Made by a program: the position numbers and the translations under genes
From: Bacteroidia bacterium
Lineage (GTDB): Bacteria; Bacteroidota; Bacteroidia; J057
DNA length: 64,000 nt
Assembly (NCBI GenBank): GCA_033391075.1
Contig: JAWPMV010000001.1
Location: 4,464,001-4,528,000 of the forward strand
Direction: 5' to 3'
Shown here: positions 60,542-64,000 of the stretch, piece by piece
Position numbering within the stretch: the stretch's first letter is position 1
Layout: every line of letters starts with the position of its first letter
Notes under the pieces: generated by a model
What the model was told of the DNA's origin: nothing
What the model saw: only the letters and a program-made list of their open reading frames with translations
The model's database searches: none

Positions 60542-62161
60542 CTAGAATCTTTTTTGAATCTGGATTTTCTCATTGATTAGATTGCCTATATCATCCTCAA
60601 TCTGCAGCACATAAACCCCTGGTATAAATGCACTCACATTTAATTGAAATATAGGTGATGTGATTTTCTCTTCCAATAAGATTTTTCCGTCTATCTGATA
60701 AAAGCGAAAAGCCTCCAAAGGTCGATTCTCTTTGTGAGAAACAGTAAGTAAACCATTAGCAGGATTGGGATAAACTTCAAGAGGAGAAGCTACTAGCTCC
60801 TCAACTCCGACAATCTGTCTGTCTGAGTATTTGGCGATAAAAATGTTTGAATGGTTACTTGCAGAAAGGTTAACGCTTCCAGGAGAAGGATCAAAATCTA
60901 CTGTATCAGTGATTTCTCCAGTTATATAGACATATCCATTTTGGTCTGCATTAATACCGTAGCCATTATTGTTAGTTTTTCCGGAAAGCTCAAATTCCCA
61001 CAATAGATTCCCATTTGGATTTCTTTTCTGCACCAGAATGTCCTGGTGATAAATAAATGGATAGGTAGAATCCGGGGATATCTTGTAAAAATTCCCGGAA
61101 ATATAAGAATTCCCCAATGCATCGACAGAAAGGCCATATACTCTGTCATCAAGTCCACCTCCCATTCGCTCTGCCCAAATCAAATCTCCCTTAGGGCTTA
61201 ATTTCTGCAGAAACATATCTTCATATCCTACTGCACTTAAAAAAGTAGTATCGGGCCCTGGATGAAAATCTGTTTTGCCTGAGAAAAAACCCCCTACAAA
61301 TAGGTTCCCTCTTAAATCCGATTCCAGACTTAATGGAAGATATTTGATTGCTTTTGCCCAAAGAAATTGCCCGTGCTTATTTAATTTCTGGATATAGGCA
61401 TTTCCTGAATTACCATTCCCCAAAAAATAGCTTCCAGAGCCAGGATCCATATCTACCCTTCCTTGGATATATCCTGAACTATACACGTTCCCAAATGGAT
61501 CTACTGTCATCGCATAACTATTATCATCTTCATAACCGCCGAAAGACCTGATCCAAAGATGATCGCCACTTTTATCAAGTTTCCATATAAAATTATCCAT
61601 ACGTCCATTTGAACAAGGATTCTCAATCCAGTTTTGAGTGTCAAGGATTATACAATCAGAATATGATCCGCTAAGGTAAATGTTGCCTTCTTTGTCCATA
61701 TCCATATCTCCAAATATTGAATATGTCGCGGGAAGAATTTTAGTCCAAACAATCTCCCCTTCAGGGTTCAGTTTTTGCAATGTCGTAGATAAAATCCAGC
61801 GAGACCCACAGGTAAAAACATTCAAAGAATCATCAACAAAAACTCTATAAGTTGGATATCTATACAAAGTGCTGTACAATATACGTACCCAACACAAATT
61901 CCCTTCAGCATCTAGTTTTTGAACAAATGCACTTCCTATAGTAGGGTCAGCACTTACCATATGAGTATCAGGTCCCGGATCAAAATCAACGGTTCCCTTA
62001 AACCTACCGGTGATATACACATTTCCTAGCTTATCAGTTGTTACAAAACTGGACAGGTCATTATCTTCATCACCAAAAGAGTGAGCCCAAACAAGGTTTT
62101 GCCCTGAGGTTTCAAGGATGATAGTGGTGAACAGAATCAAGAAAATGCAGATAGGTCTCAT
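60542..62161 (-). CDS. Type IX secreted SBBP-like propeller protein
   Basis: 539 residues, on the - strand. A signal peptide (LILFTTIILETSGQ) precedes about seven SBBP-type repeats (DKLGNVYITGRFKGTVDFDPGPDT and relatives such as DPFGNVYSSGYIQGRVDMDPGSG), each with a Y-[IS]-[TS]-G-x-F/Y-x-G core. The C-terminus is a type A sorting domain (VYPNPANGLLTVSHKE ... FIPGVYVLQIEDDIGNLINEKIQIQKRF). It is a probable surface or secreted protein. Confidence 0.87.
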   Translation of the reverse strand: MRPICIFLILFTTIILETSGQNLVWAHSFGDEDNDLSSFVTTDKLGNVYITGRFKGTVDFDPGPDTHMVSADPTIGSAFVQKLDAEGNLCWVRILYSTLYRYPTYRVFVDDSLNVFTCGSRWILSTTLQKLNPEGEIVWTKILPATYSIFGDMDMDKEGNIYLSGSYSDCIILDTQNWIENPCSNGRMDNFIWKLDKSGDHLWIRSFGGYEDDNSYAMTVDPFGNVYSSGYIQGRVDMDPGSGSYFLGNGNSGNAYIQKLNKHGQFLWAKAIKYLPLSLESDLRGNLFVGGFFSGKTDFHPGPDTTFLSAVGYEDMFLQKLSPKGDLIWAERMGGGLDDRVYGLSVDALGNSYISGNFYKISPDSTYPFIYHQDILVQKRNPNGNLLWEFELSGKTNNNGYGINADQNGYVYITGEITDTVDFDPSPGSVNLSASNHSNIFIAKYSDRQIVGVEELVASPLEVYPNPANGLLTVSHKENRPLEAFRFYQIDGKILLEEKITSPIFQLNVSAFIPGVYVLQIEDDIGNLINEKIQIQKRF

Positions 62162-62335
62162 GACAGAAGCTTAACGAAGTGTACGCAATATTCTAACGCT
62201 AATTCCATACAAGAGGTAATTCCTCAAAATAAAAATTCTGAAAACTGTTCGCCTGATTAAATCGTACAAAGACTGTAAGAAAGACACCTCTCTCCCAACT
62301 AATACTATACACCACAAGAACTAATTTTCTATTCA

Positions 62336-62920
62336 ATGGAAAAGGAACTTTTAGCCTTTATGAGCCAGTACGTCGAACTGGATGCTCGTGAAGAGGAAAT
62401 CTTTCTCTCAAGTCTCAATTTCCAGCACTTCAAAAAAGGGAGCTTTTTGCTTAAAAAAGGAGAAATAGCCCAGCACTGCTTTTTTGTTGTCAAGGGCTGT
62501 GTCAGGAAGTATTACGTCATGGGAGGTGAAGAAAAGACCACCGCCTTTTATACAGAGTACCAACCCATCAATCCCATCAGCCTCATGACCCAGGAACCTT
62601 CCTCCTACTATTTGGCTTGTACGGAAGATTGCATTTTGTCTGTGGGAGATCAGGAGAAAACCGACGAACTTTTCCGCGAAGTTCCCAAGTTTGATTTGCT
62701 CGCCCGGGAGTTCAGTAGCCAGATGATGGTCGAACAGGAAATCATGTTTGATGATTACCACAACCTCGATCCGGAAATGCGCTATGTAAAACTCATGGAC
62801 AAACGGCCGGACCTCCTTCAAAGAGTCCCCCAATACCAGCTTGCCAGCTATTTGGGCATCAAGCCGGAATCCCTAAGTCGTATCAGAAAAAGGATACGTG
62901 AAAGAGAGCAAGTGGCATAA
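62336..62920 (+). CDS. Crp/Fnr-family regulator, fourth of four
   Basis: 194 residues. The sensor fold has SFLLKKGEIAQHCFFVVKGCVRKYYVMGGEEKTTAF, and the HTH reads QYQLASYLGIKPESLSRIRKRIRERE, very similar to the C-terminus of the arsM-linked regulator (IPLRYLASYLQIAPETLSRIRKK). The gene stands alone with a 174-bp divergent upstream region shared with the type IX protein. It has a structured GC-rich stretch after it. Confidence 0.85.
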   Translation: MEKELLAFMSQYVELDAREEEIFLSSLNFQHFKKGSFLLKKGEIAQHCFFVVKGCVRKYYVMGGEEKTTAFYTEYQPINPISLMTQEPSSYYLACTEDCILSVGDQEKTDELFREVPKFDLLAREFSSQMMVEQEIMFDDYHNLDPEMRYVKLMDKRPDLLQRVPQYQLASYLGIKPESLSRIRKRIREREQVA

Positions 62921-62934
62921 GCATACCAATGGTG

Positions 62935-63060
62935 TTCAACTAAACGTGCGAGGGCCATCAAAATTCGGTGTTCGGGGCCGGACAGAGCCAGGCTTTAGAA
63001 TTTTGACGGTTTTTGCGCCCCTTTTTTCCGTAAAAAAGGGGCAAACCCCTTATGATGTAG
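62935..63060. repeat. GC-rich double palindromic element
   Basis: TCAAAATTC (62958-62966) pairs with GAATTTTGA (62998-63006). An 11-bp stem GCCCCTTTTTT/AAAAAAGGGGC (63017-63027 with 63032-63042, loop CCGT) follows directly. The GGGGCCGG centre is compositionally unlike the neighbouring DNA. It lies in the 276-bp gap after the Crp gene; a mobile palindrome or structured RNA are both possible. Confidence 0.5.
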
Positions 63061-63148
63061 ACCCTTAAAAAGAACAAAAACTTAAATCATTTCTTAACTC
63101 AAATCAATGAAATTCATATTTGAGAAAAGTATTTTTGAATTCGTGAGC

Positions 63149-63164
63149 ATTACACATTTGTAAT
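63149..63164. promoter_or_regulatory. Inverted repeat before the 72-residue protein
   Basis: ATTACA-CATT-TGTAAT, a perfect 6-bp inverted repeat, lies 33 bp before the ATG at 63197. A candidate operator for that gene; no -7 box of the TAnnTTTG type was seen after it. Confidence 0.35.
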
Positions 63165-63196
63165 CCTTTCGTCTACTTTACGTCAAACACAGATTC

Positions 63197-63415
63197 ATGA
63201 AGATTCTCATTCTCAAAACAGACCTCCAGGATGACGAGGCCGTGGATCAGGTTCAAGATCTCCTGAATAGTCACCCTGACATTGCAAAATGGACCGTGGA
63301 TACCGAAGACATCGACAAGGTGTTACGTATCGAAGCCAAAGATGAATTATCCTATGATGAGGTAATCGCTATGGTAAATTATCAGAACTTTCATTGTGAA
63401 GAATTGGAGGATTGA
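63197..63415 (+). CDS. Small protein, possibly ferredoxin-like fold
   Basis: 72 residues. KILILKTDLQDDEAVDQVQDLLNSHPDIAKWTVDTEDIDKVLRIEAKD reads as beta-alpha-beta-beta of an HMA-like fold, but the metal-binding CxxC is absent. It has its own terminator, so it is transcribed alone. Function unknown. Confidence 0.6.
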   Translation: MKILILKTDLQDDEAVDQVQDLLNSHPDIAKWTVDTEDIDKVLRIEAKDELSYDEVIAMVNYQNFHCEELED

Positions 63416-63461
63416 TTTCCGTCTTCCATTCACGAGAACTTAACTTCCTAAAAATTAACTA

Positions 63462-63492
63462 TGCCCCACATTTGTGGGGTTTTCTTTTTACA
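63462..63492 (+). terminator. Rho-independent terminator
   Basis: CCCCACA/TGTGGGG (63464-63470 with 63473-63479) followed by TTTTCTTTTT, 49 bp after the small gene's stop. Confidence 0.75.
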
Positions 63493-63555
63493 GCAGGGAA
63501 ATGTAATTGACAAATTGTATTTATCAGCAATTCCTGAATATCTTTAGTCCAACAT

Positions 63556-64000
63556 ATGAAAGTCCTGCATTTATTCTCCTGCCTCGCTCTCCTTTCCCTC
63601 ATAGCATGTGCCAATTCGTCTGATAAAAAGCCAAAACTGGATCGGGAAGCATCTGTTTCAGAGATAAGCAGCAATTCTCCTGATTCTGATCTCGCCCTAG
63701 AAACAGCATTTTTCGACCCCAAACTTCCCTTTACCATATCAGAAATCAGCACTCCTCATGACTATCCCTCTTCCATGGACGATCCTTCCGTTTGCGAGGG
63801 ATGGGAGTTGGATGAAAAAGTAATCAGCCAAATCTTGAAAAGCTCAAGGGTTATAGAGGGTTCTGAATGGCATCACATCTTTGATCACCTGCCTTGCAAT
63901 CATCAGGCGGTGATTGGGCAAGGGAATCAGGAATACAAACTCTCGCTAAATGGAGGTTCCTGGATGAGTATCAGTAATTCGGATAGCAGTATGCTTATGG
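63556..64000 (+). CDS. Lipoprotein of unknown function, cut by the window end
   Basis: From the ATG at 63556 the frame stays open to the window end (148 codons). It begins with a lipobox (CLALLSLIAC) and a linker rich in Ser/Asp (SDKKPKLDREASVSEISS). The body reads SVCEGWELDEKVISQILKSSRVI and CNHQAVIGQGNQEYKLSLNGGSW. No family recognised. Confidence 0.65.
   Translation, partial: MKVLHLFSCLALLSLIACANSSDKKPKLDREASVSEISSNSPDSDLALETAFFDPKLPFTISEISTPHDYPSSMDDPSVCEGWELDEKVISQILKSSRVIEGSEWHHIFDHLPCNHQAVIGQGNQEYKLSLNGGSWMSISNSDSSMLM

Noticed and set aside
60922-61158. Open frames inside the type IX cargo gene on the - strand
   Set aside because: They lie in another frame of the clear propeller repeats and have no signal or domain of their own.

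Overview
The window reads as chromosomal DNA of a free-living, probably marine member of the Bacteroidota, most likely Saprospiria- or Cytophagia-like. The evidence is the many lipoproteins, two proteins ending in type IX secretion C-terminal sorting domains, promoters with the Bacteroidota -7 element TAnnTTTG, an ECF sigma factor paired with a typical Bacteroidota anti-sigma gene, and WYL, LytTR, AraC and Crp/Fnr regulators. No rRNA, tRNA, CRISPR array, prophage, transposase or conjugation gene was seen. Nearly all genes lie on the + strand; only a lipoprotein at 17046-17918 and a type IX cargo protein at 60542-62161 are on the - strand.

Layout. 1-2.9 kb: a truncated conserved protein, then a WYL regulator and an NTF2-like gene with matching operators. 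3-9 kb: AraC regulator, serine hydrolase and a run of small, mostly exported proteins. 9.2-11.5 kb: two tandem seven-blade propeller lipoproteins. 11.7-17 kb: outer-membrane protein, amine oxidase, two unknowns, sugar isomerase, DHFR-like reductase. 17-19 kb: lipoprotein divergent from an AraC regulator, with a 21-bp direct repeat between. 19.9-25.5 kb: glycosidase, membrane LytTR regulator, amidohydrolase behind a four-fold 20-bp repeat, then alpha/beta hydrolase and Crp. 25.7-35.7 kb: D-aminoacylase-like enzyme, exported quinoprotein, anchored VOC protein, hydrolase/GNAT pair, AraC, NTF2-like lipoprotein. 35.8-41.6 kb: CPBP protease, Crp-arsM-DUF1761 group, second sugar isomerase and second serine hydrolase. 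41.6-48.2 kb: a decayed SH3 gene beside a nested inverted repeat, BAAT-like hydrolase, second exported amidohydrolase, type IX propeller protein. 48.3-53.3 kb: membrane proteins and an ECF sigma/anti-sigma cluster. 53.5-64 kb: SDR, membrane protein, Crp, DinB, S41 peptidase, VanZ, phosphoesterase, type IX cargo, Crp, and a lipoprotein cut by the window end.

The metabolic theme is peripheral and extracytoplasmic: several hydrolases and isomerases carry lipoprotein or Tat-like signals, which suits an organism that processes imported organic matter at the cell envelope. The most informative signals are regulatory. Four local regulators have symmetric or repeated DNA sites in the adjacent intergenic DNA, and two of these sites overlap the regulator's own stop codon. 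Several apparent long reading frames start too early; corrected starts are given.
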